Below are positions 33,940 through 42,847 of a stretch of DNA of 64,000 bases, piece by piece. The stretch covers positions 124,001 through 188,000 of the forward strand of contig DIUY01000012.1 of the NCBI GenBank assembly GCA_002422395.1. The letters are read 5' to 3'. Position numbers and translations under genes: made by a program. The number at the start of each line of letters is the position of its first letter. Positions within the stretch are counted from its first letter, which is position 1. The notes beneath the pieces were generated by a model. That model saw only the letters and a program-made list of their open reading frames with translations. It was not told the DNA's origin and ran no database searches. The stretch is from Methylococcaceae bacterium UBA6146 (lineage in GTDB: Bacteria > Pseudomonadota > Gammaproteobacteria > Methylococcales > Methylomonadaceae).

Positions 33940-35121
33940 ATGAGCATAAAACTTTCTAACAGAGTCCAAGCGGTTAAACCTTCCCCTACCTTAGCCATCA
34001 CTGCCAGAGCAGCGGCGATGCGTGCAGCAGGTAAAGATATTATCGGTTTGGGGGCGGGTGAGCCTGATTTTGACACGCCTGATCATATTAAAGCAGCGGC
34101 CAAACAAGCCATAGACAATGGTTTCACCAAATACACCGCTGTTGACGGCATTCCCAGCTTAAAAAAAGCCATTATCGCCAAATTCAAGAATGATAACGGA
34201 TTGGATTACCAGCCCAAGCAGGTTCTGGTGTCTTGCGGCGGCAAACAAAGTTCTTTTAATTTGACCCAGGCTTTGCTGAACGCGGGTGATGAAGTGATTA
34301 TCCCAGCGCCGTTCTGGGTGTCGTATCCTGATATGGTGTTGCTGGCGGACGGTGTACCGGTCATTATCGAAACAACCCAGGCGCAGCATTTTAAAATCAC
34401 GCCTGAACAATTGCGTGCCGCGATCACCGACAAAACCCGATTGATGTTCATCAACAGCCCATCTAATCCATCCGGTGTGGCCTATACGTTGGAAGAGCTT
34501 AAGGCGCTGGGCGATGTGCTTAAAGATTTCCCCAATATCATTATTGCCACCGATGATATGTACGAACACATCCTGTGGGAACAAGGCACATTTGTGAATA
34601 TCCTGAATGCCCATCCCGAATTTTACGACCGTACCGTCGTTATGAACGGCGTATCCAAAGCCTACTCGATGACCGGATGGCGTATCGGTTATGCGGCGGG
34701 CCCCGCCGACTTGATTGAAGCGATGTGTACGATCCAGTCGCAAAGCACCTCCAACCCGACTTCAATTTCGCAGGTTGCCGCAGAGACTGCGTTGACAGGT
34801 GACCAAAGTTTTATCGGGCGCATGTGTGTAGAGTTTAAGCAACGCCATGATTATGTGGTTGCCGAGCTGAACAGCATTGACGGTATTGAGTGTTTACCGA
34901 CTGACGGCACGTTTTATGTGTTCCCCAATGTCGAAAAATTGATCGCTCGGCTGGATAACATCCATGATGACCTTGAATTTTCCGAGTATTTGATAGAACA
35001 AGCGGAAGTGGCGCTAGTTCCGGGTTCTGCGTTTGGTTGCCCTGGCCATATTAGGATTTCGATAGCGACTAGCATGGCTAATTTGGAGAACGCGTTAGAC
35101 AGGATTAAGAAAGCGGTTTAA
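33940..35121 (+). CDS. aspC: Aspartate aminotransferase (class I, PLP-dependent)
   Basis: Transfers the amino group between aspartate and 2-oxoglutarate. The 393-residue protein belongs to the bacterial type (subgroup I-gamma) found in Thermus, Rhizobium and many proteobacteria rather than the E. coli type. It shows IGLGAGEPDFDTPDHI, GFTKYTAVDGIPSLK, PAPFWVSYPDM, the Asn in INSPSNPSGV, and the PLP lysine in NGVSKAYSMTGWRIGY. Some members also accept prephenate. It stands alone between the gsp operon and the convergent exonuclease gene. Confidence 0.95.
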   Translation: MSIKLSNRVQAVKPSPTLAITARAAAMRAAGKDIIGLGAGEPDFDTPDHIKAAAKQAIDNGFTKYTAVDGIPSLKKAIIAKFKNDNGLDYQPKQVLVSCGGKQSSFNLTQALLNAGDEVIIPAPFWVSYPDMVLLADGVPVIIETTQAQHFKITPEQLRAAITDKTRLMFINSPSNPSGVAYTLEELKALGDVLKDFPNIIIATDDMYEHILWEQGTFVNILNAHPEFYDRTVVMNGVSKAYSMTGWRIGYAAGPADLIEAMCTIQSQSTSNPTSISQVAAETALTGDQSFIGRMCVEFKQRHDYVVAELNSIDGIECLPTDGTFYVFPNVEKLIARLDNIHDDLEFSEYLIEQAEVALVPGSAFGCPGHIRISIATSMANLENALDRIKKAV

Positions 35122-35209
35122 CGGATTTTTAATCCCTAACGGCAAAAGAGGCGGTTGAACGTTGCGGTTTATGCGTTCAACCCTTCACAGAGGCATAACA
35201 CCAAATCAG

Positions 35210-35986
35210 CTACACCAGAGAATAATCATAATCCATAATTAGCGGTGCATGGTCGGAAAAACGTTCATCTTTATAGATGGATGCTGTTTTCACTTTATGC
35301 TCAAGCGACGCGCTGATTATTTGATAATCAATCCGCCACCCCACATTTTTAGCCCAAGCTTGGCCTCGGTTTGACCACCACGTGTATTGTCCGGCTTCCC
35401 CGTTTACCAGCCGGAAAGCATCCAGCCACTGGCCGTCAGCAAATAATTGTGTTATCCACGCACGTTCTTCAGGCAGAAAACCAGAGTTTTTTTGGTTGCC
35501 GCGCCAATTTTTCAGGTCAATCTCTTTATGGGCGATATTCCAGTCGCCGCAAATGATGATGTCGCGTCCAGACTGGGCGCGGTCTTGCAAGAACGGCATA
35601 AAACGCGCCATGAAGTCAAACTTGACGGCTTGGCGTTCTTCGCTGGATGAGCCGGACGGCAAATACAATGAAACTACGCTTAGGTTACCTAAGCGCGCTT
35701 CGATAAAACGGCCTTCGGCATCAAAGTCCGGCCAACCGATACCGCTGATAATGGTGTCTGGTTGTCGGCGGCAATATAACGCCACGCCGCTATAGCCTTT
35801 TTTTTCGGCGTCATGATAAAAGCAATGGTAGCCACTAGGACAAAAAATGTCGGGGTGCAGTTGGTTGATTTGAGCCTTGGTTTCTTGGATGCAAACGACA
35901 TCGGCATCTTGTTGTTGCAGCCAGTTGAAAAAGCCTTTGCGCTCGGCGGAACGTATCCCGTTGGCGTTTAAAGTAATGATGCGCAT
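35210..35986 (-). CDS. xthA: Exodeoxyribonuclease III / AP endonuclease
   Basis: A 258-residue DNA repair nuclease that cleaves at abasic sites and removes 3' blocking groups. It has the EEP-family motifs: N-terminal TLNANGIRSA, catalytic Glu in CIQETKAQ, CGDWNIAHKEIDLKN, and the C-terminal SDHAPLI with catalytic Asp-His. The ATG at 35986 is preferred; the frame has a TTG just before it. It is divergent from rpmE. Confidence 0.95.
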   Translation of the reverse strand: MRIITLNANGIRSAERKGFFNWLQQQDADVVCIQETKAQINQLHPDIFCPSGYHCFYHDAEKKGYSGVALYCRRQPDTIISGIGWPDFDAEGRFIEARLGNLSVVSLYLPSGSSSEERQAVKFDFMARFMPFLQDRAQSGRDIIICGDWNIAHKEIDLKNWRGNQKNSGFLPEERAWITQLFADGQWLDAFRLVNGEAGQYTWWSNRGQAWAKNVGWRIDYQIISASLEHKVKTASIYKDERFSDHAPLIMDYDYSLV

Positions 35987-36077
35987 CAATAAATTTCGTT
36001 TGCGGTTTTATGAATGAAGTCGTATTATAGGCGGTTCTTTAATCAATATATAGCCCGTTTGCGGGTAATGTGAAGCT

Positions 36078-36278
36078 ATGAAACCAGAAATTCATCCTAA
36101 CTATAAACAAATTACTGTAACCTGCGGTTGCGGTAATACTTTTGTGACCGGTTCTGTATTAGCTAAGGATTTACTAGTCGAAGTGTGTTCTTCTTGTCAT
36201 CCTTTCTATACCGGCAAACAGCGCGTTGTTGATACGGCAGGCCGTGTTGATAAATTCCGCAAAAGATACGGCAAATAA
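36078..36278 (+). CDS. rpmE: 50S ribosomal protein L31 (zinc-binding type)
   Basis: A 66-residue ribosomal protein with four zinc-ligand Cys residues (CGCG near 16-18 and CSSC at 37-40), the C+ form. It begins MKPEIHPNYKQITV and ends RVDKFRKRYGK. The C+ form is used when zinc is sufficient. A strong bidirectional terminator follows within 20 bases. Confidence 0.97.
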   Translation: MKPEIHPNYKQITVTCGCGNTFVTGSVLAKDLLVEVCSSCHPFYTGKQRVVDTAGRVDKFRKRYGK

Positions 36279-36296
36279 CCATCCCGTTTTTTTGTG

Positions 36297-36332
36297 TTTT
36301 TGCAGGTGCGCAATAATTTGCACCTGCAAAAA
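36297..36332. terminator. Bidirectional terminator between rpmE and cupredoxin gene
   Basis: TTTTTGCAGGTGC (36297-36309) is the exact reverse complement of 36320-36332. The 13-bp arms include A and T runs, so a T-tract follows the GC part of the stem on both strands. It fills the gap between two convergent stop codons. Confidence 0.88.
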
Positions 36333-36980
36333 TTAAACTTCCCCTTTCCGTCTGTTCCTGCCAAGCAAGAATGGGATTGCAATCCCCAGCAACACACAAA
36401 GCAGTGACAGCGCCAATGTTGTATGACGCCAGTCTACCGGATAGACATCGGCCTTAACCGGTGCGCTAATCCCCGGAATACTCGGCAAGTCGCCATCCCC
36501 CCCGTCCACTTTCAATTGCGCCTTCATGCCTTTTTCTGCATGTTGTGGCAATTCGCAATGCACCAGATAGGTTTTTTTCTGGCTGGGCACAATCAGCGAG
36601 GCTTTTAGTTCACCCGCGCCGTACAGCTCCAGATGAAACATGCCTTCTGGATACAGATAGCCTGGCAAGCCGTGTATCATTAGTTGGTGGCGAATTTCGT
36701 CATCGTTGATAAACGTGATATTAAGCTTGGCGCAAGGTTTTACATCCCATTCCTGATTGTCGAAAGCAAACATCTTGCCGTTAAATTTGAGCGCGTGTTT
36801 TTGCCCGGCATGGATTGTAATGTCAACGGTTTCGGAAATCTTCTGGCAATCCCGTGGCAAGTTGTCGCTGTTGGCATTCATGATCATGCCTTTTTCGTCC
36901 ATAATCATGCGGCCATGGTCCATTGCCGAAGCGGCGGCTATGCTCTTAAGCAATAGCAAGACGAGTAGTGGTGTTTTCAT
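36333..36980 (-). CDS. Membrane-anchored cupredoxin
   Basis: A 215-residue exported copper protein. It has a signal peptide (MKTPLLVLLLLKSIAAASA), a cupredoxin fold, and a C-terminal membrane helix (TTLALSLLCVLLGIAI) with a basic tail. Type 1 copper ligands are visible: His in IRHQLMIHG, and Cys, His and Met in VHCELPQHAEKGM. The Met/His-rich N-terminus (DHGRMIMDEKGMIM) could bind copper. It overlaps the upstream multicopper oxidase gene by 4 bases (ATGA), so the two are translationally coupled. A role in passing electrons or copper to or from the oxidase is inferred from this pairing. Confidence 0.85.
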   Translation of the reverse strand: MKTPLLVLLLLKSIAAASAMDHGRMIMDEKGMIMNANSDNLPRDCQKISETVDITIHAGQKHALKFNGKMFAFDNQEWDVKPCAKLNITFINDDEIRHQLMIHGLPGYLYPEGMFHLELYGAGELKASLIVPSQKKTYLVHCELPQHAEKGMKAQLKVDGGDGDLPSIPGISAPVKADVYPVDWRHTTLALSLLCVLLGIAIPFLLGRNRRKGEV

Positions 36981-38626
36981 TTTTTACTTTCCCGTAACAA
37001 GAAAACCAGTGTGCCAATCATTAACCCTACCGCCAGCCCAAAGCCAATAACCCGCAGATAATCCGGCGCAATTAAGCCCGCTTCACCCAATAAATGCGCA
37101 AAATCCCCTTGCCCCCAAAGCGCTTGCTTTTTGGCGTAGTAATCTTTGCTGAAAACCTCATTGAGCAGTTCATCGTGCATTTTTGGCATACCTTGGGCGT
37201 CCAATAGTGATTGGTAGGCAAGGATCGCCATATTGCCGCCAGGTTCCATGCCGTCGGTCGTGGTGCCGGTGACAACGTGGTCATGGAACATCCATAACCC
37301 TGGCCCGTAACTGTTCAAGCCGTTATTTTGTGTTTTTAGGCTAAGATCCACGCGTTGGGCCGGGGCCATGTCGATTACGTCACGGGTTATTTGCTGGGCT
37401 TGCGTTTGTTCGACGCCATCATAACCGGTGATGGTCGCTTTATGGCCATGTATATGCAGGGCTACCGCCGAACGTTGGACGTTCGCCATACGTAGTTTAA
37501 TGGTTTGATTTTCTTCGGCGATCACCAGACTGTCACGCAGGGTATAAGGGAAAGAACGGCCATTGAGCAGGAAGTAATTTTCAAACGATTCGGTCATGTT
37601 GTAGTCGCGGCTCATGTGCCGGGCAATTAGCCGTGGGTCGTTGGCATCTTGAATAATGCGCGCCAGTTTTTTATCGACCGATTGGTAAAACAGGTCGTAT
37701 TCCTGATCATAGGTTTTTGTCACGGCAACGGAAGGGTGGCGCACTTGTCCGGCACCCATATTGAATGTTTGCACCCAGTTATTGGGCCGGTTTTCTTCGA
37801 CGACAAACAGGCCGCTTAAGCCCATCATCATGTGTTGGGCGGTTTGGACGTGGCAATGATAAAGCATGGTGCCGGCATGGCGCGGCTGGATCTCGTAAGT
37901 GTGCTTTTTCCCAGGAAACACGGCATGTTCTTCGCCACCGTCATTATCATGGCCATCCGCAGTCATCCAGGGATGGTCGACGCCATGCAGATGAATGGTG
38001 TGCGGCAAGTAGTGGGTGTTTTCCAGCGTGATATACACTTTGTCGCCCTGTTCGACACGGATGCTTGGCGAAGGTACACGCAATATGGGGGCCGCAACGG
38101 TCGAGTTAAAGTTTTTGACGGCCATGCCGCGTGATTTGGGGGCGTAAACCCATAATCCGGGCTGGATACCGGGGGCGATGTCGTAAGTGTTCATCAAAAA
38201 ATCGCCGTCAGGAGTGCCGCCATTCAACTCAACCACTTCCAACTTGATATGGATCACATCAGGGTCGCCGTCCTTGTCCAAATCCTCGCCCATGATGAGC
38301 GCGTCTTGGGCAAAATCAGTCTGCATTAGCGTTGCCATGGACACATTATTGGCGCCTTTTACGGACACTGCCACTTCGTAAGGGTTATCGGGTTGGCAGG
38401 CCGGTGCGGCAACAATGTCCACGCCTTCGATTACTTGCGCATCCCGCCATTCGGGGTGGTCGTTAGAACAGGGTTTTTCGACGCTGCTGGTTTCTTCTGA
38501 ATGTTTATAGACGGTGGCCGGTGGGGTGACGTCTGCCTGTTGGGTTAAAGCCGGTCGCCAGAGCACAGCGACACCTAGCAATATAAGCGACAGTAAGATT
38601 AATAAAGCACGGTAATGTTTAGTCAT
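36977..38626 (-). CDS. Membrane-anchored multicopper oxidase
   Basis: A 549-residue exported oxidase with an N-terminal hydrophobic segment and a C-terminal membrane helix. Copper motifs: HTIHLHGVDHPWM (about 208), YHCHVQTAQHMMMGL (about 256), LHIHGHKATITG (about 391) and MFHDHVV (about 446). The Cys-His-Met ligands of a type 1 site are in the first half (YHCH...H...M). The C-terminal copy has Asp in place of the Cys (FHDH). Ordinary three-domain enzymes carry type 1 copper at the C-terminus. A Ca-loop-like DLDKDGDPD occurs near residue 112. The ATG at 38626 (MTKHYRALLILL) is preferred over an upstream start at 38695. The substrate is unknown; copper detoxification or methanotroph copper metabolism are possible. 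Confidence 0.85.
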   Translation of the reverse strand: MTKHYRALLILLSLILLGVAVLWRPALTQQADVTPPATVYKHSEETSSVEKPCSNDHPEWRDAQVIEGVDIVAAPACQPDNPYEVAVSVKGANNVSMATLMQTDFAQDALIMGEDLDKDGDPDVIHIKLEVVELNGGTPDGDFLMNTYDIAPGIQPGLWVYAPKSRGMAVKNFNSTVAAPILRVPSPSIRVEQGDKVYITLENTHYLPHTIHLHGVDHPWMTADGHDNDGGEEHAVFPGKKHTYEIQPRHAGTMLYHCHVQTAQHMMMGLSGLFVVEENRPNNWVQTFNMGAGQVRHPSVAVTKTYDQEYDLFYQSVDKKLARIIQDANDPRLIARHMSRDYNMTESFENYFLLNGRSFPYTLRDSLVIAEENQTIKLRMANVQRSAVALHIHGHKATITGYDGVEQTQAQQITRDVIDMAPAQRVDLSLKTQNNGLNSYGPGLWMFHDHVVTGTTTDGMEPGGNMAILAYQSLLDAQGMPKMHDELLNEVFSKDYYAKKQALWGQGDFAHLLGEAGLIAPDYLRVIGFGLAVGLMIGTLVFLLRESKK

Positions 38627-38762
38627 ATTAAAGAAAAAAACAGGGTGGCCGGTTAAACCGGATGGTTGGGGTGTAAACCTTGGCTTGCACCCCACTTTAT
38701 CAATTATCAGGTTTAACCTGCCGCCAAAACAGGTTGTTAATAAGTGCCTTGACCAGGCCAGT

Positions 38763-40109
38763 TTAACGCCGTTTACGGTTGCGCCAAATAATCAAGCCAG
38801 TGCTTATTAACAGTAACGGGACAATAATCAAAAAACCAAAGCCAATCAGTGCAACCGTTGTTTGTGTGAGTTGTAGGCTCTTATCAATGGCGGTTTTTGC
38901 TGGGATGTCGATAAATTGGTCATCATGGAGCAGCCAATTGACCAGCCTTAAGCCCATATCCAGATTGCCGACATTGCCGAGATAGGTGTTGGCGATAAAA
39001 TCACTGTCGCCAATAACAATAACGCGTTGTTCCGTGGACTTATCAGGCGCACGGGTTAAGGCGTAAGCAAAAGCCAACGGCCCCTGTTTTTCGTTGTTAT
39101 TGGCATCAAAGCTGATTGCCCCCTTCATAGGGCCGGTTTCTGTCCAAGTTTTCGGACCGCTGTTAAGCAAGGGCAGGGCAGCAAAGCCGCCGGTTTTGTC
39201 ATGCGTAAGGGCGGCGACCACAGGGTATAACGTGATGATTTGTAACCCCCGCGTCACAGGGTGCGACGGGTAATCATTGGCCAGGACGAAACTGGGGTCA
39301 TCAATTCCGTATAATCTGGCGCCGCTGTCAACGATTATGCCAGGTAATTTGTGTATGCCGAGCTGCTGTTGCAGGGCGTCCACGCTTGTATTATCAGGGT
39401 CTGTCAGCAACAACAAATTGCCGCCCCGTTCAATATACTGCTTAATAATCTGTTGTTCTCCTGCCAGTAGTGGCACGGTAGGCGCGGCTATCACCAGCAA
39501 GGCGGAGTTGTCAGGAATCGCCGGAACAGCCGCTAGGTTAACGGTGAGCGCAGTGATTTTACGGCGGGCCAGTTCTTTGCCAAACTGGCCAAAATCGAAA
39601 TTGGCAATGCCGTCAGGCAAGCGCTCGCCATGGCCAGTCAGAAACGTGACCCAGCGCTCCTTGGCATTAGCCAGGTGGAGCAACGCATTGGTCAATGTTG
39701 ATTCGTCAATAAACTTCAGCTTTTCCATGCGGCCCTGATAATCAACCAGCACCAGGCCTTCTGCGCCGATAGCCAGTTCGCGGGCTTTTTCAGGTTGGCT
39801 ATCGGGGTCTATAAAGCTAAGCGTGACATCCGGCTTGTGGCGGCTGTAGCGGTCAACCAGCTGGGCAATCTGCAATCTTATGGGTTGGCCTTTTTTAATG
39901 TATGCCGTGATCCGCACCTTATCCGGCAAGGAGTCCAGCAGTTTTTGTGAAGCGGTTGACAGCGTGTTGCTGGCATTGTGGGTGATGTCTGTTTGCAGCG
40001 GATAGCGTAGGCTTAGCCATGCCAACGCGGCTATCAGGCATAACAAGGCCAGTGTGGCCAGGCTGTTTTTTAGGGCAATTTGTTGATGCAAGCGTCGTGA
40101 TAGGTTCAT
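38763..40109 (-). CDS. GldG-like auxiliary component of ABC transporter
   Basis: A 448-residue protein with one N-terminal and one C-terminal membrane segment around a large periplasmic domain of the ABC_transp_aux (GldG) family. Visible features are SLRYPLQTDITHNASNTLS, FLTGHGER, VIAAPTVPLLAGEQQII, and IVIGDSDFIANTYLGN. It is the last gene of a three-gene operon with ATP-binding and permease genes, each overlapping by 4 bases. In Bacteroidetes the Gld proteins serve gliding, but such operons are widespread in non-gliding bacteria, where their substrate is not known. Confidence 0.88.
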   Translation of the reverse strand: MNLSRRLHQQIALKNSLATLALLCLIAALAWLSLRYPLQTDITHNASNTLSTASQKLLDSLPDKVRITAYIKKGQPIRLQIAQLVDRYSRHKPDVTLSFIDPDSQPEKARELAIGAEGLVLVDYQGRMEKLKFIDESTLTNALLHLANAKERWVTFLTGHGERLPDGIANFDFGQFGKELARRKITALTVNLAAVPAIPDNSALLVIAAPTVPLLAGEQQIIKQYIERGGNLLLLTDPDNTSVDALQQQLGIHKLPGIIVDSGARLYGIDDPSFVLANDYPSHPVTRGLQIITLYPVVAALTHDKTGGFAALPLLNSGPKTWTETGPMKGAISFDANNNEKQGPLAFAYALTRAPDKSTEQRVIVIGDSDFIANTYLGNVGNLDMGLRLVNWLLHDDQFIDIPAKTAIDKSLQLTQTTVALIGFGFLIIVPLLLISTGLIIWRNRKRR

Positions 40110-40864
40110 TTTTGCAAGCGGTCATTCTCTAGGCGGCGGATGCTGAGCAGAAGGAAGCCACTGATAAACAACACAAAATAGAGCAAATCAACCGAGCTGA
40201 TCAGGCCGCTTTGCAGGTTCTGGAAATGCCTTAAGATGGATAAATATTCAAAGAGTTCACTGCGCTGCGCTTGCATGGCTGCCGTCCAATCCAATATCCA
40301 TAACAGCAATAACAGGCCAAAAGTCCCCATTGCCGCAATGACAGGGTGGCTGGCCACACACGACATATAAAGGCCGGTCGCGGTAAATGCAGAAACCAGT
40401 AAGGCTAAGGCCAGTAGGTTGGCAAATAACTTGCCGAAATCCAGTGCGCCGCCGGTCAGCAACGCTAACGGCATCAGTGTGACCAGCAATACCGCTAACA
40501 GCAGCAGGCCGAGCATCCCTAAATATTTGCCGATGATGATGTCGGTGCTGGAAACCGGTGCAGAAAGCAGTAACGCCAACGTTTTGTTGCGCCGCTCTTC
40601 GCAGATTAAACGCATGGTCAATAGCGGCGTGACCAATAATAAAATGATGCCGGCATTGCCAAACAAAGGCGGCACGACAATATCGGTAAGGCCGGGGCCG
40701 TTTTCAATGCCCGCCAATTTAGGCTGGATGGCAATGAATGTTTCAACTTGGGTTAAAAACACATAAGCCAAGATCAGTTGCAATACCGCCAAGACCGTCC
40801 AAGCCAGCGGCGATAAAAACAGGGTTTTGAACTCGCGCGAAGCGATTGCCAACATCATGCTCAT
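40106..40864 (-). CDS. ABC-2 type permease (GldF-like)
   Basis: A 252-residue membrane protein with six segments and the ABC-2 signature FKTLFLSPLAW near the N-terminus, then LTMRLICEERRNKTLALLLSAPVS. It overlaps the ATPase gene upstream and the GldG-like gene downstream by 4 bases each. Together they form an exporter-type complex with unknown cargo. Confidence 0.9.
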   Translation of the reverse strand: MSMMLAIASREFKTLFLSPLAWTVLAVLQLILAYVFLTQVETFIAIQPKLAGIENGPGLTDIVVPPLFGNAGIILLLVTPLLTMRLICEERRNKTLALLLSAPVSSTDIIIGKYLGMLGLLLLAVLLVTLMPLALLTGGALDFGKLFANLLALALLVSAFTATGLYMSCVASHPVIAAMGTFGLLLLLWILDWTAAMQAQRSELFEYLSILRHFQNLQSGLISSVDLLYFVLFISGFLLLSIRRLENDRLQK

Positions 40865-41787
40865 AATGTGTTGTCCTCGGTCAAGGCGATAAATATATCT
40901 TCCATGGATTTTTTTACCGGGTTCAGCTCTTGCAGTTCCCAGCCAGCGGCGATGATGGTTTCGGTGATCTGCTGGACGGGGTTGTTAGTCAGGCTATGAT
41001 GGATCTTGAGGCGGTTTTCGGCCAAATATTCAACCGCAGTCACGCCGGGTATCGCCAGCAGCCGTTGGGCGTCGGGTGCGAGCCGCGTGGTGACTTGCAG
41101 TATGCCGGTGTCCATTGCCTGATTAAGCCCGGCGATGCTTTCGTTTAATATCAGTTGCCCCTGATGGATAATCTGCACATGTGTGCAGGATTCCTGGACT
41201 TCGCTGAGAATGTGCGTCGATAGGATGACGCCATGATCTTGACCCAGTTCACGGATTAGGGCGCGGATTTCCCTGATTTGCAGAGGATCAAGGCCTACGG
41301 TGGGTTCGTCTAGGACGATGGCTTCGGGGTTATGCAAAATGGCCTGGGCAATTCCGACGCGTTGCTGAAAGCCTTTGGACAAATGTGCGATCAAACGCTT
41401 GGCCACATCATTTAAACCGCAACGCTCGAGAGCATAAGTTATTGCCTGGGGCAAGGCGTTTTTGGGGATGCCATGCAGTTGCCCGCAATAGCGCAAAAAT
41501 TCTTCTACCGTCAGGTCTTTGTATAAGGGCGGGGTGTCCGGCAAATAACCCAGATGCTGTTTTGCAGGCCTAGGTTGGGTCAGCAGGTCAAAGCCGTTGA
41601 TTTTGATTTGCCCGGCGCTAGGGGAAAGGTTGCCGCACAACATTTGCATTGTCGTGGTCTTGCCGGCGCCGTTTGCCCCCAGAAAACCCAGCACCTCGCC
41701 TTTGGCCAAGTTAAAACTGACATCATTGACGGCACAGTGTTTGCCGTAATAACGATAAAGATGTTCCGCCTCGATAAGTAAGTGCAT
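40861..41787 (-). CDS. ABC transporter ATP-binding protein (GldA-like)
   Basis: A 308-residue ATPase with Walker A GANGAGKTTTM, signature LSKGFQQRVGIAQ, Walker B AIVLDEPTVGLDP and the H-loop STHILSE. The C-terminal ~80 residues are the DUF4162-like extension common in ABC-2 exporters. First gene of the operon with the permease and GldG-like genes; hflD lies 8 bases upstream on the same strand and may belong to the same transcript. Confidence 0.93.
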   Translation of the reverse strand: MHLLIEAEHLYRYYGKHCAVNDVSFNLAKGEVLGFLGANGAGKTTTMQMLCGNLSPSAGQIKINGFDLLTQPRPAKQHLGYLPDTPPLYKDLTVEEFLRYCGQLHGIPKNALPQAITYALERCGLNDVAKRLIAHLSKGFQQRVGIAQAILHNPEAIVLDEPTVGLDPLQIREIRALIRELGQDHGVILSTHILSEVQESCTHVQIIHQGQLILNESIAGLNQAMDTGILQVTTRLAPDAQRLLAIPGVTAVEYLAENRLKIHHSLTNNPVQQITETIIAAGWELQELNPVKKSMEDIFIALTEDNTL

Positions 41788-41795
41788 GTCAGCGG

Positions 41796-42419
41796 TTAGA
41801 TTTCCTTTAATAAGCGTTGCAGTTCAGACTTGATTTTTTTCCGGTAAAACAAAAATTTCCAGCGTGTGCCACCGCATTGCCGCCATAACATGGCTGAACG
41901 TATGCCAGCTAACAGGCAAGCGCGTATTTTATTGGCGGTTTCAGGCCGTGATAAATAGCTCGCTTCACCATTGACCATGATGCGTGGTTGCAATGAGCTG
42001 ATGGTGCTGGAATAAATGTCACCTAAATTGGCCAGCACATTTTCATGCAGCAAGCCAAAATGCTCGCTTTGTGCCTGGGCTTTGAGAATCCCTAAATGTA
42101 TCGTTTTAAGCATTTGCGGTTGTTTGGATAACTGGTTTTCAAGAAAAACCAGGGCAGCCGAATACCGCGCCTGCTCAGGATGGGTGATTTTATAGCCATC
42201 CATTTGTTGGTTAAGCTGCTCTAGCCCCAGCTTGAGGCCAGCCAAACTGCCGTAAACATCAAGCACACTGTCAGAATCGATTTTTAGGGCACTGCCGATA
42301 GTGGTTTCCATCGCCCCACTATCGGCAGTGCCTGTGGTCGCGAGCTGCTGGACTAACGCCGCAACCTGAGCGACGCCGGCAAGCGCAATAGTCTGGTTAG
42401 TGAGGGTATTTAGTTGCAT
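41796..42419 (-). CDS. hflD: HflD family protein
   Basis: A 207-residue cytoplasmic or membrane-associated helical protein. The family pattern is clear: NQTIALAGVAQVAALVQQLA at the start, then DVYGSLAGLKLGL, ALVFLENQLSK and a late PRIMVNGEASYLS and RACLLAGIRSAMLWRQCGG. In E. coli HflD modulates lambda lysogeny through CII; its housekeeping role is not settled, and it is usually next to mnmA or purB. Here it heads the Gld-like ABC operon, with 8 bases between. It is divergent from copZ. Confidence 0.93.
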   Translation of the reverse strand: MQLNTLTNQTIALAGVAQVAALVQQLATTGTADSGAMETTIGSALKIDSDSVLDVYGSLAGLKLGLEQLNQQMDGYKITHPEQARYSAALVFLENQLSKQPQMLKTIHLGILKAQAQSEHFGLLHENVLANLGDIYSSTISSLQPRIMVNGEASYLSRPETANKIRACLLAGIRSAMLWRQCGGTRWKFLFYRKKIKSELQRLLKEI

Positions 42420-42582
42420 AAGTCATTGCTACGGATGAATTGGATTGGTATCGTACCAATACCGATGCGGCTATTCAATGTATAGCTGTGTTTGGCAAAA
42501 TATGCAGGGTAATATAAAGCCTATTAACCCGTTGACAAACGGTTATAAAACAAAAAAACCTTTCCCAGGGAGAATAAACAGC

Positions 42583-42798
42583 ATGATTGAATCTATAGAA
42601 CTAGCGGTTACCGGTATGAAATGCGGTGGCTGTGAAACCAATGTGGCCGGTGTTTTAACAGCGCTTGACGGGGTGTCTGAAGTTAGCGCCTCAAGCAAAG
42701 ATAACACGGTCAATATCACATTTGACAATGAAAAAACCACGCTTGACGCTATTAAAGAGGCGATTGCCGGTGCAGGGTTTAAGGTAGATGCCGATTAG
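42583..42798 (+). CDS. copZ: Copper chaperone CopZ (HMA domain)
   Basis: A 71-residue metallochaperone formed by a single heavy-metal-associated domain with the ligand motif GMKCGGCETN. It carries Cu(I) in the cytoplasm to the exporter encoded next to it. The frame is open upstream to 42445, but AGGGAG placed before 42583 and the family length mark the true start. copA follows after 49 bases. Confidence 0.92.
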   Translation: MIESIELAVTGMKCGGCETNVAGVLTALDGVSEVSASSKDNTVNITFDNEKTTLDAIKEAIAGAGFKVDAD

Positions 42799-42847
42799 CA
42801 GTGTGGCGGGTGCTAAATCTTTCAGTGCACATTGATTGGGACAAGTT

